From positions 3,874,001 to 3,938,000 of the forward strand of contig NZ_SSBQ01000002.1 in assembly GCF_004795255.1 (NCBI RefSeq): a stretch of DNA of 64,000 nucleotides. The letters run 5' to 3'. The stretch is from Streptomyces sp. RKND-216. Lineage in GTDB: Bacteria; Actinomycetota; Actinomycetes; Streptomycetales; Streptomycetaceae. The notes below the pieces were generated by a model that was not told where the DNA came from, did not search any database, and worked only from the letters and a program-made list of their open reading frames with translations. Below are positions 63,363-64,000 of the stretch, piece after piece (positions within the stretch are counted from its first letter, which is position 1; each line of letters opens with the position of its first letter). Made by a program: the position numbers and the translations under genes.

Positions 63363-64000
63363 ATGGCGAACGCTGTGGGGTTCCTCTACCCCGGCCACTC
63401 GGCGGAGGACGACTACCCGCGGCTGGAGGGCATCCTGAACGAGACGGGCGCCGGTGTGCGCCTGCCCCTCGTGCACACCGACATCGGCGAGGACGCCCAC
63501 CGGGCCGACGCGCTGCTGGAGATGGGTTCCGCCCACCGGCTCGCCGACCGCGTGGCGGAGGTCAAACGGCACGATGTCGAGGCCGTCGTCTGGTCCTGCA
63601 CCAGCGCCAGCTTCGTCTTCGGCTGGGAGGGTGCGCACGAGCAGGTGCGCGAGCTGTCCGCCACGGCGGGCCTGCCCGCCTCCAGCACTTCGTTCGCCTT
63701 CGCCCGCGCCGTCCAGGCGCTCCGCGCCGAGCGCGTCGCGATCGCGGCGACCTACCCGGAGGACGTCGCGGAACTCTTCACCGCGTTCCTCAAGTCGGCC
63801 GGCGCGGAGGTGGTGTCGATGTGCGGTAGCGGCATCATCACCGCGGCCGAGGTCGGCACCTGGGGCAAGGAGGAGGTGCTCGCCCTCGCCCGCGGCGGTG
63901 ACCACCCCGACGCGCAGGCCGTCCTACTGCCGGACACGGCGCTGCACACGGCGGCGTGGATTCCGGAGATCGAGGCGGTCCTCGGCAAGCCGGTCCTCAC
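63363..64000 (+). CDS. Asp/Glu racemase-maleate isomerase superfamily protein 2 (3' truncated)
   Basis: 213 residues up to the window end; the stop is outside. ATG 63363 follows GAAGGAGG. The first Cys is conserved (Cys79 in VVWSCTSASFVFGW), but the position of the second is Asp191 in VLLPDTALHTAAWIPEIE. AIAATYPEDVAELFTAFL matches the family middle. It is therefore a diverged paralogue of the preceding gene with possible altered chemistry, such as a lyase or decarboxylase rather than a two-base isomerase. Confidence 0.85.
   Translation, partial: MANAVGFLYPGHSAEDDYPRLEGILNETGAGVRLPLVHTDIGEDAHRADALLEMGSAHRLADRVAEVKRHDVEAVVWSCTSASFVFGWEGAHEQVRELSATAGLPASSTSFAFARAVQALRAERVAIAATYPEDVAELFTAFLKSAGAEVVSMCGSGIITAAEVGTWGKEEVLALARGGDHPDAQAVLLPDTALHTAAWIPEIEAVLGKPVL

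Overview
The window is high-GC, actinobacterial DNA and almost certainly comes from the chromosome of a Streptomyces. The evidence is strong third-position G/C bias, many GTG/TTG starts with GGAGG-type ribosome binding sites, a complete SapB-type (ram/amf) lanthipeptide locus, DasR-type operators, the cell-tip glycan genes glxA/cslZ/LPMO, ANTAR and DUF397/Scr1-like regulators, and conserved housekeeping order.

Layout, left to right. 1-7 kb: end of an AGCS sodium:amino-acid symporter, then the conserved block mec - Cys leader peptide - cysO - cysM - small membrane protein - MBL-fold hydrolase - PTS EIIB - rph - lipoprotein - rdgB, ended by a 14-bp stem terminator and tRNA-Leu(TAG). 7-13.5 kb: a frameshifted HNH gene, an MFS transporter, bcp, DUF3618, a GroES-like protein, a guanidinium exporter (sugE/gdx) with a candidate guanidine-III riboswitch, and a class A penicillin-binding protein. 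13.8-22.4 kb: a two-permease ABC-2 exporter, an SGNH hydrolase, DUF445, an FAH-family hydrolase, a Gfo/Idh/MocA oxidoreductase and a HAD phosphatase. 22.5-28 kb: surface genes, namely a secreted protein, a class F sortase, a GH6 lipoprotein, the copper-radical oxidase GlxA and an AA10 LPMO preceded by two DasR-like sites. The glycan synthase cslA that usually accompanies glxA is not in this segment.

28-33.4 kb: amidohydrolase, hemerythrin, nitroreductase, LysR regulator, HATPase, LysE exporter and a PrmC-like methyltransferase. 33.6-41.5 kb: the morphogenetic lanthipeptide locus, with ramR facing the operon ramC-ramS-ramA-ramB. ramS is a 44-codon gene with two SxxSxxxC labionin motifs. 41.7-45.7 kb: regulatory small genes (zinc-ribbon protein, small acidic protein, VapBC with a palindromic operator, HATPase/HTH/DUF397 set) and a twice-frameshifted HTH gene. 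45.8-49.2 kb: a possible accessory patch with an AAA ATPase, VanZ-like protein and a cysteine-containing secreted protein. 49.6-54.5 kb: a winged-helix regulator, a secreted amidase, two ANTAR proteins and tRNA-Lys(CTT).

54.6-64 kb: an apparently coordinated catabolic cluster. It has an IclR regulator, an Ehu-type (ectoine/hydroxyectoine-like) ABC importer, DUF3830, an amidase, a D-2-hydroxyacid dehydrogenase and two tandem Asp/Glu-racemase/maleate-isomerase superfamily proteins, the last cut by the window end. A recurring TTGAC/GTCAA element lies in its intergenic regions. This cluster is the best candidate for an undescribed pathway. The SapB-like peptide with a two-glycine insertion is the clearest product-level novelty.
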